Shown: positions 1-6,132 of the stretch, one piece after another
Layout of the letters: the number at the start of each line of letters is the position of its first letter
Position numbering within the stretch: the stretch's first letter is position 1
Assembly: GCA_905210845.1 (NCBI GenBank)
Contig: CAJLYG010000121.1
Span: 1-9,426 of the forward strand
DNA from: an uncultured Prevotella sp.
GTDB taxonomy: Bacteria > Bacteroidota > Bacteroidia > Bacteroidales > Bacteroidaceae
Direction: 5' to 3'
DNA length: 9,426 nucleotides
Notes under the pieces: generated by a model
What the model saw: the letters and a program-made list of their open reading frames with translations, nothing else
What the model was told of the DNA's origin: nothing
Database searches by the model: none
Position numbers and translations under genes: made by a program

Positions 1-1
1 G

Positions 2-1249
2 ATGCAGCGGCAACTGTTCCAGCTGCCCGACATTAAATTAACGCCAGAAGTAAAAGCAGCTGGTGGTCTTGCGATCATTGGCACTGAGCGTCATGAAAGC
101 CGCCGTGTAGACCGTCAGCTTCGTGGTCGTGCAGGACGTCAGGGCGATCCTGGATCTTCCGTCTTTTACGTTTCTCTTGAAGATAAGCTGATGCGTTTAT
201 TTGCTTCAGAGCGTATTGCCAGTGTCATGGACAGACTAGGATTCAAGGATGGAGAACGTATCGAGAGCCCAATGATTTCAAGGAGCATCGAACGCGCTCA
301 GAAGAAAGTGGAAGAAAACAACTTCGGTATCCGTAAACATTTGCTGGAATACGATGATGTCATGAACAAGCAGCGTACGGTGATATACGAGAAACGGCGC
401 CATGCATTGATGGGTGAACGAATCGGAATGGACATTACCAATATCATTTGGGATCGCATCGTAAATATTATTGAAAAGAATGACTATGAAGGGATCAAGG
501 AGCAATTCCTAAAGGTTCTTGCCATGGAATGTCCGTTCACTGAACAGGAGTTGATTGACGGTAATAAAGGTGAGCTTGAAGAACGCAGTTTCCAGGATGC
601 GATGGCAAGCTTCAAGCGCAAGACTGACCGTATCCAAAGCATCGCCTGGCCTATCATCAAGCAAGTACAGGAAAATGAAGGAGATAGGTTCGAACGAATT
701 GTCGTACCGATCACAGACGGAAAGCGTGTGTACAACATTCCTTGTAAACTCAAGGAGGCTTATGATACAGAATGTAAATCTGTCGTTAAGCAGTTTGAAA
801 AAGTAATTCTTCTTCACATCATTGATGATGATTGGAAAGAGAATCTCCGTCAATTGGATGAACTTCGCCACAGCGTTCAGAATGCTTCCTACGAGCAGAA
901 AGATCCTTTACTGGTGTACAAGCTTGAAAGTGCAAAGATCTGGGATACCATGATTGATGATATGAACAACCGTATTACAAGTATCCTTATGAGAGGCCAG
1001 ATTCCTGAAATGCAGCAGCAAGAAGTACAGGAAGCCGCTCCCGAAGAGCATAGTCAGCGTTACAACGAACAGAAAGCCGACTTGAGTGATCCTAATCAAC
1101 AAGCTGCAGCTCATCGCGACACACGTGAGGGCGCACAACAAGTCAGCCATGTCCCATACAGAGCTGAGAAGATGCCACGCCCAAATGATCCTTGCCCATG
1201 TGGAAGCGGCAAGAAATTCAAGAATTGTCACGGACGGAACATCCGATAA
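2..1249 (+). CDS. secA: SecA preprotein translocase ATPase, C-terminal part (5' end outside window)
   Basis: SecA is the cytoplasmic ATPase motor that drives unfolded preproteins through SecYEG. The 415 residues visible are the C-terminal portion. The end of nucleotide-binding domain 2 is present ([20 protein letters not shown], the arginine-finger region, about residues 28-47). The helical scaffold and wing follow ([18 protein letters not shown] and [12 protein letters not shown]), then the scaffold end ([18 protein letters not shown]). The zinc-binding SEC-C tail has Cys398, Cys400, Cys409 and His410 in the pattern CPCGSG-x5-CH, the site that contacts SecB or ribosomes in other bacteria. 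The ATG at position 2 is an internal Met, not the start; the frame is open to the window edge. The first nine residues (up to base 28) do not match the NMAGRGT motif expected just before DIKL; see findings. The ABC ATPase gene follows after 7 bases. Confidence 0.96.
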   Translation: MQRQLFQLPDIKLTPEVKAAGGLAIIGTERHESRRVDRQLRGRAGRQGDPGSSVFYVSLEDKLMRLFASERIASVMDRLGFKDGERIESPMISRSIERAQKKVEENNFGIRKHLLEYDDVMNKQRTVIYEKRRHALMGERIGMDITNIIWDRIVNIIEKNDYEGIKEQFLKVLAMECPFTEQELIDGNKGELEERSFQDAMASFKRKTDRIQSIAWPIIKQVQENEGDRFERIVVPITDGKRVYNIPCKLKEAYDTECKSVVKQFEKVILLHIIDDDWKENLRQLDELRHSVQNASYEQKDPLLVYKLESAKIWDTMIDDMNNRITSILMRGQIPEMQQQEVQEAAPEEHSQRYNEQKADLSDPNQQAAAHRDTREGAQQVSHVPYRAEKMPRPNDPCPCGSGKKFKNCHGRNIR

Positions 1250-1256
1250 ACCCAAG

Positions 1257-1973
1257 ATGGAAATAATCATTCATAACTTAAAAAAGAATTTCGGGGAGAA
1301 AACTGCTGTTCATATCCCCGAATTCTTCATCAACTCAGGTGACATCTTAGGACTTGTTGGAAACAACGGAGCAGGAAAAACAACCTTATTTAGGCTGATG
1401 TTGGATCTACTGAAGGCTGATGAAGGCAATGTGATCTTCCAAGGAAAAGAAGGGGCAGAAATTGATCCTTCTACCAGTGAAGAATGGAAGTCATCTACCG
1501 GAGCTTATATTGATGAGGGATTCCTCATTGATTTCTTAACGCCGGAAGAATACTTCGAATTCATCGGAAAAGTAAATAATCTGCCCCTGGATGATGTCCA
1601 CTCGTGGCTCCAAGGCTATGAACGATTCATGGCTGATGAGATCTTAGGACAAAAAAAGCTCATCCGTGATTTCTCCGCAGGGAATAAGCAAAAGATCGGC
1701 ATTTTATCTGCGATGTTAAACCATCCTAAACTGCTGATTTTAGATGAGCCTTTCAATTTCCTTGATCCCTCAAGTCAAAACATATTGAAAAATATGCTCG
1801 TTGAATACAATAAGTCCACTGGTGCCACGATTCTGATCAGTAGCCACAACCTACAGCATACAGTGGATATCAGTACGCGTGTTGCATTGCTGGAACATGG
1901 GGAAATCATCAAGGACCTGTCCAACCATGCCGGGAGTGCAGAACAAGAATTGAATTATTATTTTAATGTATAG
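1257..1973 (+). CDS. ABC transporter ATP-binding protein (orphan ATPase subunit)
   Basis: A 238-residue ABC-type ATPase, the usual size for a stand-alone nucleotide-binding subunit. Visible motifs are Walker A GNNGAGKT (35-42), a divergent signature FSAGNKQ (139-145) in place of LSGGQ, Walker B LLILDEP (159-165) with Glu164 as the likely catalytic base, D-loop FLDPSS, and the switch His197 in SSHN. The canonical Q-loop glutamine is not evident; the region reads GAYIDEGFL. The ATG at 1257 is chosen because MEIIIHNLKKNF is the standard first strand of the domain. The open frame extends back to 1086, but that part overlaps secA. It probably shares the secA transcript and ends at the terminator at 1990-2029. 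No permease gene lies beside it, so the transported substrate cannot be told. The motifs resemble ABC-2 type exporters. Confidence 0.93.
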   Translation: MEIIIHNLKKNFGEKTAVHIPEFFINSGDILGLVGNNGAGKTTLFRLMLDLLKADEGNVIFQGKEGAEIDPSTSEEWKSSTGAYIDEGFLIDFLTPEEYFEFIGKVNNLPLDDVHSWLQGYERFMADEILGQKKLIRDFSAGNKQKIGILSAMLNHPKLLILDEPFNFLDPSSQNILKNMLVEYNKSTGATILISSHNLQHTVDISTRVALLEHGEIIKDLSNHAGSAEQELNYYFNV

Positions 1974-1989
1974 TCCAGAATAGGATAAT

Positions 1990-2029
1990 AAAAAGAGGGC
2001 GTATCAAAATTCTGATGCATCCTCTTTTT
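1990..2029 (+). terminator. Rho-independent terminator after the ABC ATPase gene
   Basis: Two 17-base arms (1990-2006 and 2013-2029) pair at 16 of 17 positions, counting two G-U pairs, around a 6-base loop. The left arm begins AAAAAGAGG and the right arm ends CCTCTTTTT, so the stem is followed by a U-run and could also work on the opposite strand. It lies 17 bases after the ATPase stop codon. Confidence 0.8.
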
Positions 2030-2030
2030 C
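2013..2030 (+). repeat. 18-bp direct repeat, left copy
   Basis: TGATGCATCCTCTTTTTC matches 16 of 18 bases with the copy at 2632-2649, in the same orientation. This copy is also the right arm of the terminator at 1990-2029. Confidence 0.6.
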
Positions 2031-2173
2031 ATATGATTTATCAAAGCAAAGAATATCCTCATAGTGCAGTTGGCTGCCATTGCCACTCTCTGGTATCAGA
2101 TGCAGACGCACGTCACAGTTGCTGCTTTGTGCTGACCAAAGGTCTTTCATGTCAGTTTCTTTTCCTGAACGTT

Positions 2174-2234
2174 TTCGTTAAGCCAGATGAGCAGAGCCAA
2201 ACTTGCTTGAGCTCTGCCATGGCGAGAAAAGGTG
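2174..2234 (+). repeat. Imperfect 61-bp repeat, copy 1
   Basis: This copy matches 2525-2589 at 54 of 61 aligned bases, with a 4-base gap. Its core is a hairpin with 7-base arms GCAGAGC and GCTCTGC. Both copies share the 3' end CGAGAAAAGGTG. The function is unknown; it looks like a dispersed intergenic element of the genome and may extend further with lower similarity. Confidence 0.7.
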
Positions 2235-2282
2235 GGCGAAAGCCAACAAGTTTATATTCTACAGTGATTTTTTTTGAGAAAA

Positions 2283-2363
2283 GGTTGACAGGTTGTCAAA
2301 ACCCAGTGATTATCGGGCTTGCAACCTGTTTTTAGGTTGTCAAAGGTTGACACGAGGTTGACA
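2283..2363 (+). repeat. Array of five GGTTG(A/T)CA direct repeats
   Basis: The units lie at 2283-2290, 2291-2298, 2335-2342, 2345-2352 and 2356-2363; three are GGTTGACA and two are GGTTGTCA. The first two are adjacent, while the last three are spaced 10 and 11 bases apart. An inverted fragment GCAACCT at 2321-2327 can form a hairpin with the unit at 2335. Such units could be a simple decaying tandem repeat or protein-binding iterons; the sequence does not decide this. Confidence 0.6.
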
Positions 2364-2381
2364 GGAAAAGCACATCTTTTG

Positions 2382-2403
2382 ATAAATTCTCTCGAGAATT
2401 TAT
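2382..2403. repeat. Palindrome, copy 1 (core AAATTCTCTCGAGAATTT)
   Basis: Perfect 10-base arms (2382-2391 and 2394-2403) lie around a 2-base centre. The 18-base core at 2384-2401 recurs exactly at 2449-2466. Confidence 0.75.
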
Positions 2404-2448
2404 TGGAGCGGTTATGCTTTTGCAGTGCGAAACATCCAGGATGGGATC

Positions 2449-2466
2449 AAATTCTCTCGAGAATTT
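2449..2466. repeat. Palindrome, copy 2 (core AAATTCTCTCGAGAATTT)
   Basis: This is an exact second copy of the 18-base core, with 8-base arms around TC, starting 65 bases after copy 1. The flanking bases differ from copy 1, so only the palindromic core is conserved. That suggests recognition by a symmetric DNA-binding protein or a selected RNA hairpin. Confidence 0.75.
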
Positions 2467-2524
2467 TGCATGATAGCTTCCCTTTTCATATACGGATCAT
2501 GATATTGATTGAGATGCGAACCTA

Positions 2525-2589
2525 TTCGTCAAGCCAAACGAGCAGAGCCAAGCTTGCCTTGTTGAGCGCTGCTATGACGAGAAAAGGTG
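2525..2589 (+). repeat. Imperfect 65-bp repeat, copy 2
   Basis: Second copy of the element at 2174-2234, in the same orientation and about 350 bases away. It has a 4-base insertion CTTG after the first 33 bases. The hairpin is kept with one mismatch (GCAGAGC against GCGCTGC). Confidence 0.7.
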
Positions 2590-2597
2590 ACGCGAAT

Positions 2598-2640
2598 GCA
2601 AAGAAATAAGATGTACTATTAAATCGAATGATGATACATC
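2598..2640 (-). terminator. Possible terminator of the DUF1232 operon
   Basis: Read on the minus strand after the YkvA-family stop codon, arms GATGTA (2640-2635) and TACATC (2615-2610) enclose a 19-base loop, followed by the U-rich TTATTTCTTT. The stem is short and the loop long, so this is a weak call. Confidence 0.35.
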
Positions 2641-2649
2641 CTCTATTTC
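2632..2649 (+). repeat. 18-bp direct repeat, right copy
   Basis: TGATACATCCTCTATTTC is the partner of 2013-2030 (two mismatches). It abuts the stop codon of the YkvA-family gene. Confidence 0.6.
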
Positions 2650-3066
2650 TTAAACCGGATTATCTCCAGGATCATTGGTGAAAAGATCGTCAGCCTCTTT
2701 CATCTCATCGTCGTCGAACCACACATGCATCTTCGCCTTTGCCTTTGCCTTCACTTCATCAGAAACTTTTCCCCAAACTTTATGAAGGACATAAATAAGG
2801 ACTGCGATATCATCACTTAGACCTGCAATAGGAATCGCATCTGGAACAACATCCAAGGGACTGATCAAATATCCTAAAGCACCAATAATAATGGCTTTCT
2901 CCTTAATAGATACCTTATCACTCTCTAAAGTATAAAATAAAATTAGAGCTGCGTATACCATTTTAGCCCCTGCCCTTTTGGCAATACGAGAAATCTTTTC
3001 GACAAATCCCTTAGGAGAGTATTTGTCTTTGTATTTCATAAAATCGGGTAATTGAGATGTTTCCAT
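2650..3066 (-). CDS. YkvA family (DUF1232) small membrane-associated protein
   Basis: A 138-residue protein with the DUF1232 hallmark at residues 61-90: IGALGYLISPLDVVPDAIP followed by GLSDDIAVL. The preceding hydrophobic helix (about 36-47) and the core helix probably associate with the membrane. The family is widespread and its biochemical role is not established. The C-terminal third is highly charged, with VKAKAKAKM and then the acidic DDDEMKEADD. The start codon lies 2 bases after the stop of the upstream two-TM protein gene, so the two are surely co-transcribed and possibly translationally coupled. No strong ribosome binding site is seen, as is common in this phylum. Confidence 0.88.
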   Translation of the reverse strand: METSQLPDFMKYKDKYSPKGFVEKISRIAKRAGAKMVYAALILFYTLESDKVSIKEKAIIIGALGYLISPLDVVPDAIPIAGLSDDIAVLIYVLHKVWGKVSDEVKAKAKAKMHVWFDDDEMKEADDLFTNDPGDNPV

Positions 3067-3068
3067 TT

Positions 3069-3485
3069 CTATTTATTAAAATCAAGTACATCTTTGATAA
3101 ACTTCTCAAATCGATCTTCCGACATTTTCTTGAGGCGCAATTGAATTGAGAGTTTCATGAATGCTTTATAAAGGAATCCAAGCAAGATTCCTATCGCTAT
3201 GGAGATGAGCAGTCCACCCTCAAGTCCACCAGGTAGCTTTTCAGGAGGAAACGCGGAACAGATCAATACAGGGAGGACAACTAAAATGCCAAAAACGGTA
3301 TATTGGCTTTTTTCCGATCCCTCGCTATCAAGAATAGCCTGCTTGTCAAAAAGATAGTCATCAAGTTCACGCCGTGTGAAGCCGTAATCTTCAACGACAG
3401 GAAATCCCTTCACCCCAATATTGACCTTCATCTTTGAGGTGATTGTATGTTCATAATCAAGTATTTCCTTTTCAATATCTTTCAT
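3069..3485 (-). CDS. Hypothetical protein with two transmembrane segments
   Basis: I do not recognise a family. The 138 residues have a soluble N-terminal part (1-60) rich in charged residues. Two hydrophobic segments follow, about 62-79 (TVFGILVVLPVLICSAF) and about 89-109 (GGLLISIAIGILLGFLYKAF), joined by a short loop PPEKLPGGLEG. A basic-then-mixed C-terminal tail (MKLSIQLRLKKMSEDRFEKF) completes it. By charge, both ends are probably cytoplasmic (inference). The gene is first in a two-gene operon with the DUF1232 gene, which also encodes a small membrane-associated protein, so the two may act together. The ATG at 3485 is the first good start in the frame. No clear TAnnTTTG box was found upstream. 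Confidence 0.8.
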   Translation of the reverse strand: MKDIEKEILDYEHTITSKMKVNIGVKGFPVVEDYGFTRRELDDYLFDKQAILDSEGSEKSQYTVFGILVVLPVLICSAFPPEKLPGGLEGGLLISIAIGILLGFLYKAFMKLSIQLRLKKMSEDRFEKFIKDVLDFNK

Positions 3486-3562
3486 GTCCTATATAACGTT
3501 TTAAACCATCAATTATTATTTATAAGCTAACAAAAACTCAATTCTATTTCACATCTTTGCGG

Positions 3563-3581
3563 CCCAATTCCTAATATTGGG
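3563..3581. other. Small inverted repeat between rnpB and the two-TM gene
   Basis: Arms CCCAAT (3563-3568) and ATTGGG (3576-3581) enclose a 7-base loop. It lies in the 139-base gap downstream of rnpB and upstream of the next minus-strand gene. It could help terminate rnpB or be an operator, but there is no U-run directly after it. Confidence 0.35.
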
Positions 3582-3624
3582 TATCACACGCTTTCATCAT
3601 CCATTATCATCTAAGAAAAAAAAT

Positions 3625-4050
3625 GAAAACAGTGCTCCTATAAGCCGGGTTCCGTCCCTCAGTCACCTTTCGATGAATGAAGTGCCTGCCATTTATCTAC
3701 GCCGTGAGTCACCCCACGGCTCAAGCATTCTACCCTCCGTCGTACTTGCGTGTCGGACGAGCAGCCCTCAAACGACGGTATACGCGAACTTGCAGCCTCC
3801 AGCCAGCACAGCCTGGCGATCACCCGCCAGCTGGTAGTCTCTTACACTACCTTCTCACCCTTACCCCTGTGGAGATCCCAAGACCAGATCAAGTCCGACC
3901 GAGGAATGCAAAACACAAAGGCGGTTCTTTTCTTCTGCCGTCACCTATTGTTACCAACAGCTTCTACTTTCGGAAGTGGAGTGCTCTATGCTGCCCGGAC
4001 TTTCCTCTTGCACCACCAGGATGCCAGCGGCAGAGCCAGAACACTGTTTC
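3625..4050 (-). ncRNA. rnpB: RNase P RNA (bacterial type A)
   Basis: This is the catalytic RNA that removes 5' leaders from pre-tRNAs. Read on the minus strand, the conserved blocks occur in order: GAGGAAAGTCCGGGC (CR-I, 4007-3993); AGGTGACGGCAGAAG; the GGGGTAAGGGTGAGAAGGT block followed by GACTACCAGC; and near the 3' end AGATAAATGGCAGGCAC and ACGGAACCCGGCTTAT (CR-V). Helix P1 closes the molecule: GAAACAGTGTTCT at 4050-4038 pairs with the 3' segment ending at 3625 (AGGAGCACTGTTTTC), allowing one bulge. A run of eight U (3623-3616) follows directly and may mark the end of transcription. About 426 nt is plausible for the class. Open frames on the other strand across this gene are fortuitous. 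Confidence 0.96.
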
Positions 4051-4056
4051 CAGCTG

Positions 4057-4064
4057 CAAAGTTA
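4057..4064 (-). promoter_or_regulatory. rnpB promoter, Bacteroidetes -7 box TAACTTTG
   Basis: TAACTTTG on the minus strand (4064-4057) matches TAnnTTTG. With its last G at -7, transcription would begin at 4050, exactly the first base of helix P1. No TTTG -33 box is found at the usual distance. Confidence 0.7.
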
Positions 4065-4284
4065 AACAAAATCATCAAATATTGTATAGGATTTCCCTAA
4101 AAAAGATCACAAATATCACGCTATCGTATGGAAGCGAACCTGTCAGTCCTCATAGACCCTTTGCATGATCATGACAACCTACTACTTTAAACGCGATTTG
4201 CCCAACCTTCCAGACCATCAAATAATCGAAAGGAAACAAGAGTCTAAACAAACTTAAAAACAAAAACAGTTCTACTTAAGAGCC

Positions 4285-4311
4285 GTTAATGTGTTAAATT
4301 CAAGTGTTAAA
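4285..4311 (+). promoter_or_regulatory. GTTAA(A/T) triple repeat upstream of htrA
   Basis: GTTAAT (4285), GTTAAA (4293) and GTTAAA (4306) occur in the same orientation; the last two lie within identical GTGTTAAA units 13 bases apart. They end about 50 bases before the -7 box, a position suited to an activator or an alternative sigma factor. The role is inference only. Confidence 0.3.
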
Positions 4312-4359
4312 ATGGGATAATAATATAGGACAATGTGACAGATTAACAATTTTTGCGTC

Positions 4360-4367
4360 TATATTTG
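4360..4367 (+). promoter_or_regulatory. htrA promoter, -7 box TATATTTG
   Basis: TATATTTG is an exact match to TAnnTTTG. Transcription would start near 4374, leaving a 78-base leader before the htrA ATG. The region 18-21 bases upstream reads GTGACA and has no TTTG, so the -33 element is weak; that would fit dependence on an activator. Confidence 0.6.
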
Positions 4368-4451
4368 CACATGCCAATTTAAACGAATTGATGAGGGATT
4401 CGTCAAAGAGACAAATGTTGAATCAAAGAACAATTAATTATTTATAGAACA

Positions 4452-5930
4452 ATGAAAAAGTATTCTCAGTATCTGCTTGCAGGTTTTTGCGTTGTTTCAA
4501 TAGCATTTTCTGCAGGTGCTTTTATGAAAGTTCAAGCTGCTACAGAAGCTGCACCCGTTGTCACGCAACCTGTTGACTTAACGTACGCAGCAGAGAAAGC
4601 AGTACCAGCTGTTGTACACATTAAATATGTACGGAACTCAAAGACTCAAACGGTGGATGTCCAGGACGATGACTTCTTCACAGATCCATTCAGTTTCTTC
4701 TTTGGCAATCCTAATTCTGGGAATGGTGGCACACAGAAGCGAAGGATACAAACTCCCAAGAAAGAGGCTACTGGATCCGGCGTCATCATCTCCTCTGACG
4801 GCTACATTGTAACTAATAACCATGTGGTGGACGGTGCTGACGAATTGACAGTCACCCTGAATGACAACCGTGAATTCTCTGCCCGCATCATTGGTACAGA
4901 TAAGGCAACAGACCTCGCCCTGATCAAAGTAAACGCAAATAATCTCCCGACCTTGCCTATAGGAGATTCTGATAAATTGAAGATCGGAGAATGGGTCATC
5001 GCCGTAGGCAATCCATTCAACTTAAATTCTACCGTAACGGCAGGAATCGTCAGTGCCAAAGCACGTGGTCTTGGGGGCGGTAGCGAGAATGGACCTGACA
5101 TTTCAAGTTTTATCCAGACCGACGCAGCCATCAATCCTGGGAATTCCGGAGGTGCATTAGTAAACACAAGGGGAGAATTAGTTGGTATCAATGCCATGCT
5201 CTACTCTCAAACAGGTTCTTTCAGCGGATATGGTTTTGCCATTCCAACCTCTATTATGAATAAGGTTGTGTCCGACCTGAAGCAGTATGGTACAGTACAG
5301 CGTGCTTATTTAGGCATACGAGGAATGGATGTACACAATTATATCGACTTACAAAAAGAGCAAGACAAGACTGTCCCCGATTTCGGCACAAATGAGGGAG
5401 TCTACGTGGATCAGGTGACTGATAACGGTGCTGCAAAGGCTGCCGGTGTACAAAAGGGCGATGTTATCATTGGCGTTGATGGCAAGACGATCAATAAGAT
5501 GTCTGAACTACAGCAGTACATGAACAGTAAGAAACCGGGTGATAAGCTGACCGTTACCTACCTTCGTCATAAGGATAAGATCAGCAAGACCGTTACTTTA
5601 ATGAATGCGCAGGGTAATACCAAGATTATCAAGACAGCCGACCTGGATGTCCTTGACGGAACCTTCCGCCCCATCACTGCTGAAACAAAGAAGAGCTTAG
5701 GTATCAGCTACGGACTTGAAGTCATGAAAGTAAACAACGGTCCATTAAAGAACGCAGGTATAAGCAAGGGCTTTATCATTCAGGAAATCAATGATATGCC
5801 AATGAAGACTGTCAATGACCTTCAAGATGCCGTAAAGAGTGCATCTACATCCAAAGACCAAGTACTCTACTTCAAGGGAATGTGGCCTTCAGGAAAGAAA
5901 GGTTACGGAGCCATCCAACTTGACAATTAA
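4452..5930 (+). CDS. htrA: HtrA/DegP-family periplasmic serine protease, two PDZ domains
   Basis: A Do-like envelope protease/chaperone that degrades misfolded periplasmic proteins, usually as an oligomeric cage. At 492 residues it has the length of DegP/DegQ. A signal peptide covers about 1-29 (MKKYSQ, a hydrophobic core, then a likely cut after KVQA). The trypsin-like domain carries the triad His124 (TNNHVVDGAD), Asp154 (KATDLALI) and Ser232 (NPGNSGGALVN). The LA-loop region (about 72-105) is rich in Phe and Asn/Gly (DPFSFFFGNPNSGNGG). PDZ1 spans about 285-385 with an insertion around 292-315; PDZ2 spans about 395-490 and is more divergent. It is transcribed alone, between a TAnnTTTG promoter and a terminator at 5944. 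The ATG at 4452 is set by the signal peptide; no Shine-Dalgarno is visible. Confidence 0.96.
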   Translation: MKKYSQYLLAGFCVVSIAFSAGAFMKVQAATEAAPVVTQPVDLTYAAEKAVPAVVHIKYVRNSKTQTVDVQDDDFFTDPFSFFFGNPNSGNGGTQKRRIQTPKKEATGSGVIISSDGYIVTNNHVVDGADELTVTLNDNREFSARIIGTDKATDLALIKVNANNLPTLPIGDSDKLKIGEWVIAVGNPFNLNSTVTAGIVSAKARGLGGGSENGPDISSFIQTDAAINPGNSGGALVNTRGELVGINAMLYSQTGSFSGYGFAIPTSIMNKVVSDLKQYGTVQRAYLGIRGMDVHNYIDLQKEQDKTVPDFGTNEGVYVDQVTDNGAAKAAGVQKGDVIIGVDGKTINKMSELQQYMNSKKPGDKLTVTYLRHKDKISKTVTLMNAQGNTKIIKTADLDVLDGTFRPITAETKKSLGISYGLEVMKVNNGPLKNAGISKGFIIQEINDMPMKTVNDLQDAVKSASTSKDQVLYFKGMWPSGKKGYGAIQLDN

Positions 5931-5943
5931 TAGAACATGGTAT

Positions 5944-5965
5944 AAAGAGGGGGATTCCCTCTTTT
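5944..5965 (+). terminator. Terminator after htrA
   Basis: A perfect 8-bp stem AAAGAGGG / CCCTCTTT with a 5-base loop, ending in TTTT, lies 13 bases after the htrA stop. Confidence 0.75.
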
Positions 5966-5977
5966 AGCTAAACAAGA

Positions 5978-6042
5978 ATAAACCTCGAAGTAACCGCACC
6001 CAAGCAATAAATGAACTCAAGTGTGGTAACTCCGAGGTTTAT
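5978..6042. repeat. Long imperfect inverted repeat between htrA and rpoD
   Basis: Two 27-base arms (5978-6004 and 6016-6042) match at 21 of 27 positions around an 11-base A-rich loop. The outer ten pairs, ATAAACCTCG with CGAGGTTTAT, are perfect. It begins 12 bases after the htrA terminator and ends about 30 bases before the rpoD -33 box. There is no U-run, so it does not look like a simple terminator. It may be a small MITE-like element, an sRNA or processing hairpin, or an operator region. Confidence 0.7.
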
Positions 6043-6074
6043 CATTTGAAATAAAACAAATAATGGGCTAAAAA

Positions 6075-6106
6075 TTTGCAGATGTGGATATAAAACTTTA
6101 AATTTG
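6075..6106 (+). promoter_or_regulatory. rpoD promoter, TTTG - 20 bp - TAAATTTG
   Basis: A -33 box TTTG (6075-6078), a 20-base spacer and a -7 box TAAATTTG (6099-6106) match the Bacteroides housekeeping consensus. Transcription would start near 6113, giving a leader of about 20 bases. It probably serves the whole run from rpoD to the PqqD-like gene. Confidence 0.8.
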
Positions 6107-6132
6107 CATTTGGCATAAATATGTAACGCTTA

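Larger units (their letters stand above)
1974..2649. other. Repeat-rich intergenic region without a supported gene
   Basis: About 680 bases separate the ABC ATPase from the stop codon of the YkvA-family gene on the other strand. Open frames on the plus strand here (2015-2335, 2319-2609) have no protein-like composition and run through repeats and palindromes. One 48-codon frame on the minus strand (2004-2150) looks somewhat more protein-like but is not well supported. The region contains an 18-bp direct repeat at both ends, a 61-65 bp repeat in two copies, five GGTTG(A/T)CA units and two copies of an 18-bp palindrome, each listed separately. It may be a site where mobile or dispersed repeats have accumulated. 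Confidence 0.7.
4065..4451. other. Intergenic region between divergent rnpB and htrA
   Basis: About 390 bases without a supported gene. It carries the upstream part of the rnpB promoter at one end and the htrA promoter and leader at the other. Positions 4100-4260 show nothing recognisable. Near the htrA side there are GTTAA(A/T) repeats (4285-4311), a TAnnTTTG box (4360-4367) and a 6-bp hairpin in the leader (ACGAAT at 4383-4388 pairing with ATTCGT at 4398-4403). Confidence 0.6.

Noticed and set aside
1086..1256. Extended start for the ABC ATPase
   Set aside because: The extra residues come from the out-of-frame secA tail; the ABC domain begins at the ATG at 1257.
2015..2609. Plus-strand open frames of 106 and 96 codons
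   Set aside because: They run through a terminator arm, palindromes and repeats, and the translations show no domain or protein-like pattern.
1990..2649. CRISPR array or insertion sequence
   Set aside because: The repeats are few, unequal and not regularly spaced, and no transposase or terminal inverted repeats were found.
3577..4168. Three overlapping plus-strand open frames (86-163 codons)
   Set aside because: They lie antisense to rnpB, whose conserved blocks and P1 pairing explain the sequence.
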